A stretch of 64,000 bases of DNA, taken from Neoceratodus forsteri (Eukaryota > Chordata > Ceratodontiformes > Ceratodontidae). Location of the stretch: assembly GCA_016271365.2 (NCBI GenBank), contig JADMNL010000028.1:102027001-102091000 (forward strand), in the 5' to 3' direction. A program made the position numbers and the translations under genes. This document shows, one piece after another, positions 1 to 11,835 of this stretch. Under the pieces are notes generated by a model. It searched no databases and was not told where the DNA came from. It was given only the letters and a program-made list of their open reading frames with translations. Numbering within the stretch: the stretch's first letter is position 1; every line of letters begins with the position of its first letter.

Positions 1-1016
1 GAACAGAGGTAGGCCTTAGCATAGTGTACTATGTGTAGGCACCCAGGAACCCAGGAACAGAGGAAGGCCTTAGCATAACATACTTTGTGTAGACACAGAG
101 GGCCCCAGGAACAGAGGAAGGCCTTAGTATAATATACTGTAGGGCACACAGGTCCCCAGGAACAGAGATAGGCCTTAGCATAGTGTACCATGTGTAGGCA
201 CCCAGGAACCCAGGAACAGAGGAAGGCCTTAGCATAACATACTTTGTGTAACACACAGGGCCCCAGGAACAGAGGTAAGGCCTTAGCATAGTGTACTATG
301 TGTAGGCCACAGGGCCCAGGAGCAGAGGTAGGCATTAGCATAGTGTACTATGTGTAGGCAACAGGGCCCCAGGAACAGAGGTAGGCCTTAGCATAGTATA
401 CTATGTGTAGGCACACAGGGCCCCAGGAACAGAGGTAGGCCTTAGCATAGCTGCACTATGTAGACACACAGGGCCCCAGGAACAGAGGAAGGCTTAGCAT
501 AGTGTACTATGTGTAGGCACACCAGGACCTCAGGAACAGAGGTAGGCCTTAGCATAGTTACTTTGTGTAGGCACACAGGCCCTGGAACAGAGGTAGGCCT
601 TAGCATAGCATACTTAGTGTAGGCACACAGGGCCCCAGAAACAGAGGTAAGCCTTAGCATAGTGTACTATGTGTAGGCACACAGGACCCAGGAACAGAGG
701 AAGGCCTTAGCATAGTGTACTATGTGTAGGCACACAGGTCCCTGGGAACAGAGGTAGGTCTTAGCATAGTGTACTATGTGTAGGCACACAGGACCCAGGA
801 ACAGAGGAAGGCCTTAGCATGGTGTACTATGTGTAGGCACACAGGACCCCAGGAACAGAGGAAGGCCTTAGCATAACATACTTTGTGTAGACACACAGGG
901 CCCCAGGAACAGAGGTAGGCCTTAGCATAGTGTACTATGTGTAGGCACACAGGGCCCCGGGAACAGATATAGGCCTTAGCATAGCATACTTTGTGTAGGC
1001 ACACAGGGCCCAGGAG
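1..1016. repeat. 54-bp minisatellite array
   Basis: About 19 head-to-tail copies of a unit of about 54 bp; the window starts inside the array. Each unit holds AGGCCTTAGCATAG, then TGTGTAGGCACACAGGG and a CCAGGAACAGAGG junction. The middle reads CATAGT-GT-ACTATG, a 6-bp inverted repeat with a 2-base centre. Units differ by a few substitutions and 1-2 base indels. A second unit form has AACATACTTTGTG instead of AGTGTACTATGTG and alternates irregularly with the first. Minus-strand open frames here are translations of the repeat, not genes. The array decays at 1010-1060. Confidence 0.95.
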
Positions 1017-1249
1017 TACAGCAGAGTGTAATCTGTGCAGCTGCACAGAGCCCTGGGAGCACAGGGGGACACAAGATGCCTTAGCTATCTTGTTGACCTC
1101 ACTTCTTCCCAGTTCTCAGTGCCTCTCCTTCTAGCGTTCTCCAGAAAATATTGCTTGTCTGTATCTCCTCGTCCCTTTAAAACTATATCCTAATTCAGAG
1201 AGTGTGCATTAACAGAACACACAACTGTATTCTAAACTGAACAGAAAGA
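1017..1249. other. unassigned spacer
   Basis: Single-copy-looking sequence between the minisatellite and the first SINE. I see no coding or repeat signature. Confidence 0.5.
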
Positions 1250-1640
1250 GCCGGCCTGTCAGTGCAGCATTTGGGCTAGTACTCACAACGCCAGCAGCTG
1301 GGATTCAGGAGTAGAGCTTAGGCATTGGGAGCTGGCCAGGGGGAGGGACTGAGCATCCCAGATGATGCTCTCCAACTCTGGGGAGGGTGGCTATTTATCG
1401 CCACTGCTATAGTGCCACAAGGGTGACTGCAGGTGACATTACGGGTAAACGAACTCTGTGCATGCGTTCACCTGGCATCACAAATAGCCACCATTCTTGC
1501 AGGAGGGGAAATAACACAGTAGAAAATGTCCCCACTGCCTGTGGACGATGGACCCCGGTACATCTGGGTCCCACACCTCCACTACTCACCGCCTGACAGT
1601 GTAGGCTGTCAGGGGTATACCCCCTCCACCCCAACATTAT
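1250..1640 (+). mobile_element. tRNA-derived SINE, subfamily A, copy 1
   Basis: Starts with GCCGGCCTGTCAGTGCAGC, the head seen in the other copies, followed by a B-box-like GGGATTCAGGAG and the family's conserved GAGCATCCCAGATGATGCTCTCC block near 1351. No poly-A tail or target-site duplication could be found, so the right end is approximate. Older or more rearranged than the copies at 4776 or 41524. Confidence 0.7.
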
Positions 1641-1813
1641 CTGGGGGAGCTAAGCAGGGCAAAATGGAGACAGGTGAGTACAGGGAGAGGTGTCGGGAGG
1701 CGAGGTATGCATTGGGGCACTGGAGGAAGACAGGTACAAGGGTGAGAAGCGGGGTTATTTTCATACCCAAGACTTGTATCACCTAAGAAGGTTTCACACA
1801 CAGTTCATTATTT

Positions 1814-1912
1814 CTTTTTTTTTTTTTATATATATTCTTTTTATTAAACGTTTTGCATAATAAAACCAACAACAGACATCATACAAAACAGAAATTCATC
1901 AAACTATATACA
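1814..1912 (-). mobile_element. possible 3' end of an L1-like LINE
   Basis: A poly-T run at 1814-1827 followed by TTTTTATTAAACGTTTTGCAT. Read on the minus strand this is ATGCAAAACGTTTAATAAAAA plus poly-A, much like the plus-strand ATGCAAAACCAATAAAG plus poly-A at 44405-44430. I infer a short L1-type 3' end. No coding sequence supports it here. Confidence 0.3.
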
Positions 1913-3747
1913 TATAACCCCTAGATGGCACTATCCCAAGGGCTACTACCCCTGCCTGATTTGCCACTAACAGGTTGAGGGGCCTGGATCCGATGGCGGG
2001 TGCCTCCACCCAGAGGTCAGGGTTTGCAATAGTTAAACTAACTTGGTCACAGCCCTCTGGGACACTGCGACCCCCTTTTCTTCCCACTAGTGGCCAACAC
2101 AATATATCAGAATTACCTTCACAGTATACACTTATCCCCAGGACTGGTTCGGGCAGTGTGATTCCTGGGACTCCCTGTAAAATAAGATGATACAGTGCAA
2201 AAACCACAGCACAATACTTTAACATAGATGAATACCTCAGGCAGTATAACTTTGGTGAAACAAACAGATCTGATTTATTTAGGGGGATATAACAAGGACA
2301 GGGGGGAAATCAGCTTAATTAGTTTAAATGCATTAATAATCACAGTACTGTGCACATATTTCAGAATCCCAAATGTCCCTAATGTCACTCTTACTGGGTA
2401 CCCAGGCAATAAGAGGCTAGCCTATTTGGTGCAGCTGGTTGGGGCTCTGAAGATGGAAAATGTATGCACAATACCCAAATTGTAATCTGGAGCCGGTAGG
2501 CTCAGTTCGTGGAGAAAGAAAGGAAAAGTAATCAGATGAAACACTTGCAATTAGTTGATGGCAGGGAGCTACCCTGATTTGTACTCACAAATTCGATGCT
2601 GAAACTGAATGGAAGGCAGATTGTCCTGGATTGCCAGGCGGAGCAGACCATGTGGACAAGGTCCTTGTGACTGGACCCCAAGGCAGTTCAGAGCATATGG
2701 ATGTAGTCTGGATTAAGCTGGGGTTTACTTGCAGCTTCATGCACTCAATTCTGTACTAGGAATTTGAAGCGAGTCCCCACTAGCACTACATTTATATGGA
2801 AAAAGAAAGTACTATACCAGGCAGGCTGCTTCTCTATCCTGATCGCAATTACTGCACAGTACCCGGGAGAACACACAGCAGATTCAGTTCCTGACAGACT
2901 GAGCGCGATTCAGTAATTTCTCCAGTCTTCTACAGGGTGAGCCTGGTTTCTACTTTTCAGATCTCCTTGATCCTCTTCACAGATCAGGTTCAGTTCAAAC
3001 AAGCACTTGCACAAGCTGCAGACCGAAACTTGGGGCCTTACACGCGTTTCCCGACTAAAATTGCGCACTGAAGGAGCACAGGGCTCCTTCCCTCTTCACT
3101 GCCAGAGCTAAAACTGAGACTCCAGTAGACAAAACTGGGCACTTCCTTTGAGTTCCTCCCAGTTCTTGGCTGGATTGGCTGTCACTCACAATAGCCTCCT
3201 CCTGTTGGTGCAAAAAGGCCCCGAAGTCCAAACTACATTTCCCAGAGTCACTGCCCATACAATCCTCTTGTGGCTGGCTCAGATTACGAGTCCAAGTTCT
3301 GATTCGTCCACAGGCACCATTTTAGAGCTACCTTAACCTACACTGATTGGTCCAGTTCAGCAGTTCAAAACTAGAATGGGGAACTAGGCAAACACAGTTC
3401 TGATTGCAAAGAAAAGCAGGTTAGACAAACTGTATTTTCATTATTACTCTAAATGATTTCTGGCAAACAGTTACATCTTTCAGATCGGGATCCCTTTGCA
3501 CTCCTAGTGACTGCAAAAATGGAGTGAATTGGCAGCAGCTCGAGTGGGACTCAAGCAGAGAAACACACAGTCCCCCCCATACAAACTAATTATGTCTGCA
3601 AGCAGACAGCTCTTAAAGAGACAGTACCAGAGGCTCTAAAAACACTCACAAATAAATGGCTTAAATGCCAAACACCATTCAGGCTCGGAGCATTCAAGCA
3701 AGCTCCTGGAAGTCTTTTGGGAACCCCCATTTGCAGGGGGGTTACAC
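1913..3747 (-). mobile_element. LTR-retrotransposon-like segment
   Basis: Read on the minus strand it starts at 3747 with TGTAACCCCCCTGCAAATGG, the TGTAAC start typical of long terminal repeats, and has an AATAAATCAG polyadenylation-like signal near 2270. The start resembles the TGTAACCACCC start of the terminal repeats at 57248 and 62489, although the rest does not align. An open frame at 1899-2225 (108 codons, minus) shows no domain I recognise. No second copy of this terminal repeat lies in the window and no flanking duplication was found, so solo LTR, truncated element and non-autonomous element remain open. Confidence 0.4.
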
Positions 3748-4099
3748 ATGAGTCCATTTCATGCAACAAAATATGCTAATTAAATCATGTCTTCAGCCAA
3801 GACAAATTAATATCCACTGTATCTAGTGATCTATATTGTCAAGTACCCAGGCAAAGGAGCTTGGCAGGGTAGCCTCGGAAGGATTGCCTGGACAGGGGCT
3901 TCTCAAAAGTTCCACAGGTCAGCTCTCTTTTTCTCCCCCACCCACCCATCAGTGCAGTCCTTCACATAAAATCTGGTTCTCCACTGGTGACAGAGAGGAA
4001 GGGTTACAGTACTGTAAAATTGCTCCCCCTAACCCTCATCACGTGGAACTTCCACTCCATTGTCAGAGCCTAGATTGTGAGGTTGCACTAGTGTTGAAC
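3748..4099. other. probable L1-like 3' UTR or spacer
   Basis: Lies just downstream, in minus-strand sense, of the L1-like ORF2 end at 4100-4330. No recognisable coding or repeat motif; it could be the 3' UTR of that element. Confidence 0.35.
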
Positions 4100-4775
4100 C
4101 ATGGAGGTGATTCCTGACACCCAGGTATTCAAGATACAGTGTCATGCCAAAATTAGTAATGCCCTGGACCATCGTGGTAGGGGACACCAACCCTCCTCCC
4201 CCCGGTCTTCTATGCCAAATAAGAGCCGCAAGGGGACCGCCGGCAGCCTTTTCCCTATTATGTTCTTCAGCTCAGAGGCAATAGCGGTCCGAAAGGTCTG
4301 CAGGACTTGTCAGGACCAGAAATAGTGGTAGTAGGAGCCCGGGTCTTTATTACATCTTGCACATATCGGAGAGATTGCTGGATTGAATTTGTGCACAATT
4401 AAGGGTGGGCAGTATAAGCGATGGACAAATTAATAAAAAGATTCTTTGTACTTATTACATGTCAGTATGCCCATATGAAGTGTCAAAATCATGCTCCAGT
4501 TTTCCTCACTGATCTCTAGGCCTAGGTCCCTTTCCCACAAAAGTCTGGTCTTCTGTGTAAGGTCCGCAAAAATTATTTCCTGCCCCGGCTGCTTTACTGA
4601 TTATACCTTTGGGGTCCCTCCAAGCGGTGCACACCAATTGCTCTACCTGCCCCAGAGGTGAAATCATAATCTGGTCTCTCCCCAAACTATGGCTATATGC
4701 TCTGATCTGCAGATAATGAAAGAATTGTGGGTGGCCCAACACCGTACTTGCCTGTAGTTCCTCAAAGGAGTATAA
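4100..4775 (-). pseudogene. L1/Tx1-like LINE ORF2, C-terminal part (3' fragment)
   Basis: The minus strand encodes the typical C-terminus of L1-type ORF2. First comes a stretch with FEELQ and FFHYLQIRAYSHSL (open frame 4506-4790). After frameshifts come YYHYFWS, then FRTAIASELKNIIGKRLPAV and LRLLFGIED, where L1-type proteins have their W-C, 'iG...ip..p...LLG' and final helical segments. These are known L1-clade C-terminal landmarks; the match is by eye. The frame is broken by stops and frameshifts, so this is a dead copy. Its upstream half continues at 5318 beyond an inserted SINE. Confidence 0.8.
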
Positions 4776-5305
4776 CCAACGCCAGCCCATTGGTGCAGCG
4801 GTTGGATTTCTGCTTGCAACGCCGGCGAACTGGGTTCAGGAACAGACCTGGGTCATCGGAGAGCCGGCTGGGGGAGAAGGATTGAGCATCCCCAGGACTG
4901 CTCTCCTTCTCTGGGGGGAGGGTGGGTGTCACCGGCTCTTGGTGACCCCTGACGGAGGCCGGGCGTCACCACAACAGCCAGTGAGAGCAAGGAACCTAGG
5001 GGGTAGGACTGACACTGGTGTCATTGCATGTCCCGCCCCCTGCTAATGGGGGAAAACTAGCCTGCCATTGCCTCCATGATGCCACCCTTGGCTAAGATTG
5101 GCTCCCAGGCTGACTTCTGCCCCATCCCGCTGACCATGGCACCCTTCAGGAGGAGGTCAGGTGCCACAGCCTCCACGGGGGGGGGGTAAGCTAGGGGGTC
5201 CCGGGAGGGTGGGTGATATGGGGAAGCCGCAGCATGAAGGGATCCATGACTGGGTGGATAACTGGCAGTGAGGAGGGGCACAAAAAGAATAAAAAAAAAA
5301 AAAAA
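4776..5305 (+). mobile_element. tRNA-derived SINE, subfamily A, copy 2 (full length)
   Basis: A 530-bp SINE inserted in an L1-like ORF2. The 12-bp target-site duplication AAAGGAGTATAA flanks it at 4764-4775 and 5306-5317. The head has A-box-like TGGTGCAGCGGTTGG and B-box-like GGGTTCAGGAAC (RNA polymerase III internal promoter style), then the family block GGATTGAGCATCCCCAGGAC. It ends in a run of about 18 A. The duplication starting with AAA and the poly-A tail point to L1-type mobilisation. Confidence 0.93.
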
Positions 5306-5317
5306 AAAGGAGTATAA

Positions 5318-5470
5318 TCATTCCTTGATAAACAGATCCCCTATGCATTTAACTCCTCTGGCCTCCCATTCCTTGAATCCCACATCACTAACCCCTGGGG
5401 CAAAAAATGGGTTCCCTGCCACCAGGAGTAGGAGCATCTCCTCCTCTGTCACCCCAGCTTTCAAGGACTA
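5318..5470 (-). pseudogene. L1/Tx1-like LINE ORF2, continuation
   Basis: Continues the L1 frame interrupted by the SINE. The minus strand reads NPFFAPGVSDVGFKEWEARG, then VKCIGDLFIKE, a stop, and LYSFEELQ across the insertion point. 'NP.f.pg..d..f..W...G...igdl......F.eL' is the usual linker region of L1-clade ORF2 proteins. Joining it to the fragment ending at 4775 needs only removal of the SINE and one duplicate, so the SINE is younger than this L1. Confidence 0.8.
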
Positions 5471-5869
5471 CACTTACCAGGGGATTAACTGTTCATTATT
5501 TTTTGAAATGCTTGAGTTTACTGTTTAACAAAGATATGAAGGCATGTACATTTGTGACTCTTGTGTAATGTTCATACAAATTTACACATTTTACCAGGAT
5601 TTCAACTAGCAAATACTTCAGAGCAAGTAGATTTCAATAGTTACCGTACAGCCTTTTCAAATCATTAGCAGTCTCTTTCATACAGTGAGCTGTGCGCTGC
5701 AGGTACAAGTACATATGAGGTGGTGGTACAGTAAATAGAGTAACTTGGCGCTTTGCACCTGACCAGAGTTTCTAATGGGGTGGAGAATCAGGGGGTAAAA
5801 ATTTGGATTAAAATAATAAATAAATAAACTGAACTGAACATGACAAGTGAGCTGCAGGTATAAGGGTGT
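5471..5869. other. unassigned sequence
   Basis: AT-rich stretch between the L1 fragment and the CR1 endonuclease. Nothing recognisable apart from a short AATAAATAAATAAA run near 5814-5830. Confidence 0.5.
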
Positions 5870-8690
5870 TTCACAGGCTCTCCACCCCTGACCTGGATAT
5901 TGTGGCCATTACTGCATTATCGTGCACTGAAACGCATGACTGGGGCATGACTATACTCTGCTCGGGAAAAACAGGGTAGGAAGGAAAGGAGGGTGAGTGG
6001 TGTGTTATGTGAGGAAAGCATAAAAGCAACAGAGATACAGGTAATATGGGAGGGGACCGAAGTACTGTTGATCACCCCGTAGATGAGGAACAGAGCAACT
6101 ATGCACAATGGTGTGATCTACCGACCTCTGGCACAAGGAGAAGAGTTATATAAGGTACTGATGGAAACTGATGAAAGCCATTGGCAAAATGGCAGAAAAG
6201 GGGGAGGTGCTGTTGGTGGAGACTTCAATCTGCTGGATGTAGATTGGAGCCTCCTAGCTGCTGCCCCACCTACAAGTAGGGGCATCCTGGACTCACTGTA
6301 GGGGGCATTCCTCAGGCAACAAGTCAGTGAACCCACTCGTGATGGGGCAATACTGGACCTGGTAGTCACAAACAGGGACAGTGTTGCAGACATCAAGGTG
6401 GGAGGCCACCTGGGGACCATCAATCACTATACAGTGTGATTCAATACAAGGATGGCTGAGGAATCAAACCACGCAAGGGCGAAAGTCCTGGACTTCAGAA
6501 GTGCAGATTTTATAAAGATGAGTGAATACCTCAGGGATGACCTGGTGGGGGGGGGAGACCTGGGGGGTGGAGGAACAGTGGGTGAGGTTAAAAGGGGGCA
6601 TATTTAAGGCGACAAACCTCTGCATCAAGCAAATGAGTAAAAGCAAGAGGAAAAGGACACCGCTATGGTTCTCAGAAGAGGTGACGGAAAAAGTAAAGCC
6701 TAAAAGGGTAGCATTCAGAAGGTATAAGGAGACAGAGAGAGAGAGAGAGAGAGGAGGATAGGGAGGTTATCAGGGAAAACAAAGGGAAGCAGGGAAAGCA
6801 TTAAGAAGTGCAAAGGCACAAACTGAAAAGAGACTAGCCCAGGCTGTAACAAAAGGGAGCAAGACATTTCTTAGGTATGTAAGTGAAAAGAGGAAGATCA
6901 GAGGAGGAATTGAAAGGTTAAAAAGGGAAGCGGGAAACTGTGTAGAGGGGGACCAGGAAAGGGCAGACATCCTGAACAAATACTTCAGTTCATTGTTCAC
7001 AGAAGAAGGAGAAGGGAAGGGGCCACAAAAAAGTAACAAGAGCTTTAGAGGGGGAGCGGACACTAGTCCTTTTTTGGAGGACAGAGTCCTGAAGAGATTT
7101 GTTAATCTGAGAGTGGACAAAACAATGGGGCCAGTCAGGATGCATCCAAGGGTATTGAGGGAGCTCAGAGAGGTACTGGCTGGACCTCTGACAGTCCTAT
7201 TTAACAGCTCACTGGAAACAGGAGTGGTTCCGGAGGACTGGAGGAGGGCAGATGTAATCCCACTTCATAAAAGTGGCAGCAGGGAGGAAGCTAGTCAGCC
7301 TGACATTGATGGTAGGAAAGTTAATGGAAACACTGCTGAAGGAAGGATTGTGGAATATCTTGAATCCAATGGCTTACAAGACCCGAAGCAGCATGAATTT
7401 GTGGGTGGCAGGGGGAGAAGGTCATAGCAAACAAATCTGATAGATTTCTTTGACATGGTGGCCAAGGAATGAGATCAGGGTGGAGCGGTGGATGTGGCCT
7501 ACCTAGATTTCAGTAAGGCTTTTGACACCATTCCACATAGTAGACTAGTAAGCAAGTTGTGTAGCTTAGGAGTGGGTCCAAAGGCGGTAAACTGGGTAAA
7601 CAATTGGTTGGGGAATAGGCAACAAAGGGTGGTGGTAAACAGAGATCACTCAGAGGAAGGATGGGTGACCAGCAGGGTGTCTCAGGGACCAGTGCTGGGA
7701 CCAGTCCTCTTTCATTTCTTTATAAGTGACATTGCAAAGGAGCAGGAAGGAAAGGTTTGCCTCTTTGCAGATTACATCAAAATCTGCAACAGGGTGGACA
7801 CTCCGGAGGGTGAAAAGGATGAGCAGAGACCAGAGAAAACTCAAGGAGTGGTGAAGGGTATGGCAGCTGGGTACCAATGTAAAAAAGTGCAAAATAATAC
7901 AGTTAGGGCACAGAAACCCAGAGGCGGAGTACAAAATGGGTGGACTGGTATTGATACCCACCAAACAAGAAAGAGACTTGGGAGTAATCATATCAGATGA
8001 CCTAAAGGTGGCCAGGCAGTGAGATAAGACAGTTGGGAGGGTTAATGGGATGCTGGGGTGCATTGGGAGAGGTATCAGAAGCAGAAAGAGAGAGGTGGTG
8101 TTGCCCCTGTATAGATCACTGGCAAAACCTCATCTTGAGTACTGTGTCTAGTTCTGGGGACCATCTCTGGAAGGACACAGAAAGAGTGGCGGCTGTCCAG
8201 AGGAGGGCAACTAAAATGGTGCAGGTTCTGCACCAAAAGCCCTTTAATGAGAGACTAAAGCACCCCAATATGTACCCCTAGAATAGAGGAAGGAGAGGGG
8301 ATATGATAGAGAACTTTAAATACCTCATGGGGGGAAATAAGACATTGGGGGATTTCCAGGAAAAAAAGGAGCTCAAGAACAAGGGGATATGCTATGAAAC
8401 TGGAGGGCTTTAGATTAAGAAGAAATGTGAGGAAGTACTTCTTCACTGAATGAGTGGTGGATTCCTGGAACAGCTTTCCAGTGCAGGGAATGGGGGCAAA
8501 AACAGTGGTGGGGTTCAAGAATGCATAGGATGGGCATAAGGCAATCTTAGTGGAAGGGAAAACAGGAAGGGAGAAAGAGCCATGGATCCTTAAGGTCTGT
8601 GGTAATACTGTAGGTAGGGGAAAATGGGCAGACTGGGTGGGTCAAGCTGCTATCTGCTGTCAAATTCTATTTCTATGTTTGTGTTTCTGG
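5870..8690 (+). pseudogene. CR1-type LINE ORF2, nearly complete but broken (copy 1)
   Basis: Longest LINE copy in the window. The apurinic-type endonuclease runs from about 5885 (DLDIVAIT), through GVIYRPLAQGEELYKVLMET near 6110, GGDFNLLDVDWS near 6217-6252, and LDLVVTNRDSV near 6354. Reverse transcriptase follows: NWVNNWLGNRQQRVVVN, VSQGPVLGPVLF and a metal-binding box at 7764-7775 reading FADY where the family has FADD, then [20 protein letters not shown]. Several frameshifts and stops make it inactive. The 3' tail at 8640-8690 has the family's CTATCTGCTGTCAAATTC followed by CTATG-type repeats. The 5' end is truncated. Motif order and tail place it in the CR1/L3 group. Confidence 0.9.
6735..6755. 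repeat. (GA)n microsatellite
   Basis: A run of about ten GA dinucleotides (6731-6752) inside the CR1 linker region between the endonuclease and reverse transcriptase. It lies in a degenerate stretch and probably arose after the element died. Confidence 0.85.
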
Positions 8691-10063
8691 GGCCCCAGTA
8701 AGGTTTGTAGGAGCCTCAGGATTGTTAGAGCCAGCACTGTTTCAGTGGCACTCTTACCATATAAACTGGCCCTTTGTCCCACTAATCGTAGAAGGAACAA
8801 ACTATTACGGCACCTCTGTTGCTCGTGGTGGCATGGTGACAAAGGGACCATGGCAGCAGACAGAATTACTTGGAAACTCTTAAAGGGAGTTTATATAGAA
8901 AGAGAAAAAGTCTCTCGTAGTGAATGTTTATTTGTTTTCTGGACACCAAATTCAGGTCCTATAGGTCAAAACCAGGCTGACCCCAACTTTCTAATCCATC
9001 TGTTCACCCCTACCTACTAATCAGGGGATGACTCCAGGAGGGGACATGAGGGGGCTAAAGACCCCTAAAATTCTATTTTTTCATTGATTTAGCCCATTGT
9101 TCTGGACCAATAATGAAAGTTTGTTTTTTTTTAACTGAGTCCTCCTGATCTTTAGGTCTAGAGTCTCCCCAGCTGCTAATTAAGGTCAAGGGGCCATTTC
9201 AGCAGCGGCACAGGTGCTGGGCCTGTTTGCACCGAGGGAGCTCTGTGTCTGCATTTTGAAACCTTTTCCATCAGTGGTTCTTCCCACTGCAAACACACAG
9301 CATTTCCATTTTCATCTCATAACAATGACAGAGGAGATGGCCCTTGCACAGACTGCTTCTTGTCGGAGACAATTAATGCTTATCAGACACGCACTCAGGC
9401 ACTCTCAGAGAGACAGCCTGCCCAACCCCTTCCTACTTTTCTCACCTAACCTTTTTCCATGAAAGAATTTCTTTTTCGGCACGAGGATGGAGCAGGCAAG
9501 AGAAGAGGCTGTGATGGGAGAGAGAGATATTGTTTTTCTAAATACAGAGGGAAGCCTCATATTCCCAACACAGAGGCCGCTTATGAGGTTACACAATGCA
9601 AGTGATCCCTAAACAACTTGGTTCTGCCTTCATTCTGGCTCAGACCCCAGATTGCTTTCTCCAGCAGGAACCGGGCGGGGACCTGGGACAGGGGTGAAAA
9701 AGCAGGTTAATTTCAGATCGAAGTTTCCCTCAGAAAACAGTATAACAATGACAACGTGGGCTGCCTTCGTAAGGGATCCCAAGCAGCGGAAGTTGTAATA
9801 TTTTTATTTATCAGTAAATTAGCTGAAAAAAGAACACATAACAATTGCTGGTATGTTCAGCAGCTAGGAAGCTTATTTGACCCATATCTTCCAGGACAAT
9901 GCCACTTGGGGCCTCTTACACCTCTGGTCAGAAGGTCACTTGGGTTATATTGTATTCACTTTTTCCTATAACAAATTAGAACACTTGAGACGTGTCAGAA
10001 TAACACAACAGACTTACCTCACTGTTCTCAGTCAGCAGATCCCTTTTAAACAATATATTCTCT
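8691..10063. other. unassigned 1.4-kb stretch
   Basis: No repeat signature that I recognise. Open frames at 8550-9020 and 9214-9462 have no domain, and the first starts inside the CR1 tail, so I do not call them genes. The segment around 9160-9600 has balanced composition without obvious repeats and is a candidate for non-transposon, possibly conserved, sequence; that needs alignment. Confidence 0.4.
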
Positions 10064-10653
10064 GCCATCCCATCAGCACAGCAGTAGGGCTATCACTTGT
10101 GCCACCATCAACCCAGGTTCGGGAACAAACCTGGGTCCTTGGGGACCAGCCAGGCAGAGGAAGGAGGATTGAGCATCCCAAAGAACATTCTTCTCTTCTG
10201 GGGTGGGTGGGCAGCTGGCTCCACCGTGATACTGCCACCTGGGTGGCCAGAGGTGGTACTGCAGTTAGGGGATGCTGTGCGGGAGGAGTGACACTGACCA
10301 GTGCCACACTGTTCACAAATGCCTGCATGTGCACCCTCGCTTTCACTATCCTGAGGGCATGAGTACCAAAATCCAGAAAACACTCCGACTGGGGCAGGAT
10401 GAAATCCAGCCTCCCTCAGGCCCAATCACCAGTGACTTTGCCACTCCTCCAACTGGATCCTGTGGGAGTTGAGGAGTGGGAGATGAGGAGCCCCATCACC
10501 AACACCGTGGGGGGGGGCAAGCTGCGGGGGAATGGGGCTGAGGGTAAAAGAGAGAAGCTGGTTGATGGGGCTGAGGAGACATGTACAAAGGGGGCATGGT
10601 CAAAGTTGGGGAGCATAAAGGGTTAAAACATTTTCTTAAATGACAAAAAAAAA
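10064..10653 (+). mobile_element. tRNA-derived SINE, subfamily A, copy 3
   Basis: Head CCATCCCATCAGCACAGCAG, B-box-like AGGTTCGGGAAC, then GGATTGAGCATCCCAAAGAAC. Ends in A-rich TGACAAAAAAAAAC at 10641-10653. The flanks AAACAATATATTCT (10039-10052 region) and AAACACATATACTT (after the tail) look like a decayed target-site duplication, but this is not certain. Confidence 0.8.
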
Positions 10654-10665
10654 CACATATACTTT

Positions 10666-10760
10666 GAGCCTAGCACAGTGGTACTGGTTCAAAATGCATC
10701 ACACCCCCATGTGTGAGACTTGGGTTCAAAGCTTGTGCTAATTCCCATGTACCAGACCCA
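10666..10760 (+). mobile_element. second tRNA-like SINE head
   Basis: GAGCCTAGCACAGTGGTACTGG resembles an A box and CTTGGGTTCAAAGCTTG a B box, about 45 bases apart as in tRNA-derived promoters. The sequence differs from the main SINE family. It follows directly on the poly-A of copy 3. The downstream limit is not defined. Confidence 0.5.
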
Positions 10761-11548
10761 AAAGGTCTCAGACACTTTGATCCCTCCTACAACTTAAGTT
10801 AGGACTGCACTGGTATTGTGGGAGATCATGAGTCAATAACTGTTTCCCATTCACAGGAGTGACATCACAGGCATACCCCAGGGGCGTGAGAGAGTTAAAC
10901 AGTGAAGTAAAATGGATCTGCCATTGACAAATGATGGCTTCATTTTCCCTGTCCACTTCATGGCCTGCGACTGCCCTCAGGCACCTCCCTCCAACCATGA
11001 CAACTGGATACATTTCCCAGTTAGGCTGGGAACAACCTCACAATCCAAAAGATCTTGCCATGGAGGACAAGCTGTGAGGATGCTGGAGGTTCAAGGGGAG
11101 TCTGAGCTGGTGTTCTCAGGGGGTCAGTAGCAATGCAAAGAAAAGAGAGGGTGGGTGCAACAGCTAGGGCCATAAGGTGAGCAGGAAGGAGGAGGAAGAG
11201 GAGGAATGCCTGGAGAGGGGTGCCTACGAAGACTAAAGCAAATAAATGTATTTGTGACAAAAAAAACTACATTAATTCTCATAAGGATTGCTACCACTCA
11301 AAACTCAAACCACAAAAAGGCTGGAAATAAACTAATAGGGTTGTACACATGATGCCCACTTTCACTATCTGCCCATTTTTAATACAATGACCCTGTATGA
11401 AGGCCCATACTGTTGATGCATGGCCCTGTACCTGTAGGCAGTGCTTGAGTCATGAGGGTAGATGACATGTTAGAGTGCGTGGGAGTTAGACCAGTTAGGC
11501 CAATACTGATACTGTCTTATGATGCACCTGGTGCCCCAACCAATTTAT
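10761..11548. other. unassigned sequence
   Basis: No clear repeat or gene. May include the body of the SINE starting at 10666. Confidence 0.4.
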
Positions 11549-11835
11549 TTATTTATCTAATTTATTGAAATGTTTCACCAGGAAGGCACGCTGAGCAACA
11601 AGTTGCTCGTCTCCCGGTGCGACCTAGGGGGGAATGGGAACATGAGGAAAAAATACCTAGATTTGGAGCACTAACAAGATTTACATGTAGATTACATTCA
11701 GAATAACAGTGATTAAACTGTAATGACGCAATACGACAGTAGTGTGCTAACAGTTTAGGACTAGCTGGGTACAGTGATACCAGTGTAGAACTTGGTAAAT
11801 ACAATAGCACAACATGACGTCGATGGGGTAACACA
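11549..11835 (-). mobile_element. L2-like LINE, 3' end only
   Basis: Read on the minus strand, it ends in a hairpin GAGCAACTTGTTGCTC (11593-11608), then GCGTGCCTTCCTGGTGAAAC and an AAATT/AAAT-type simple tail at 11549-11575. The CORE-SINE copies in this window share the GTGC..TCCTGGT.AAAC part, which ties them to this LINE type. Only the 3' UTR is present; the upstream end meets the MULE at about 11836. Confidence 0.6.

Noticed and set aside
1913..3747. Solo LTR with target duplication
   Set aside because: The TGTAAC start is clear, but the other end and matching 4-6 bp duplicates could not be found.
9214..9462. 82-codon frame as a conserved exon
   Set aside because: No domain, no convincing splice context; sequence conservation could not be tested here.
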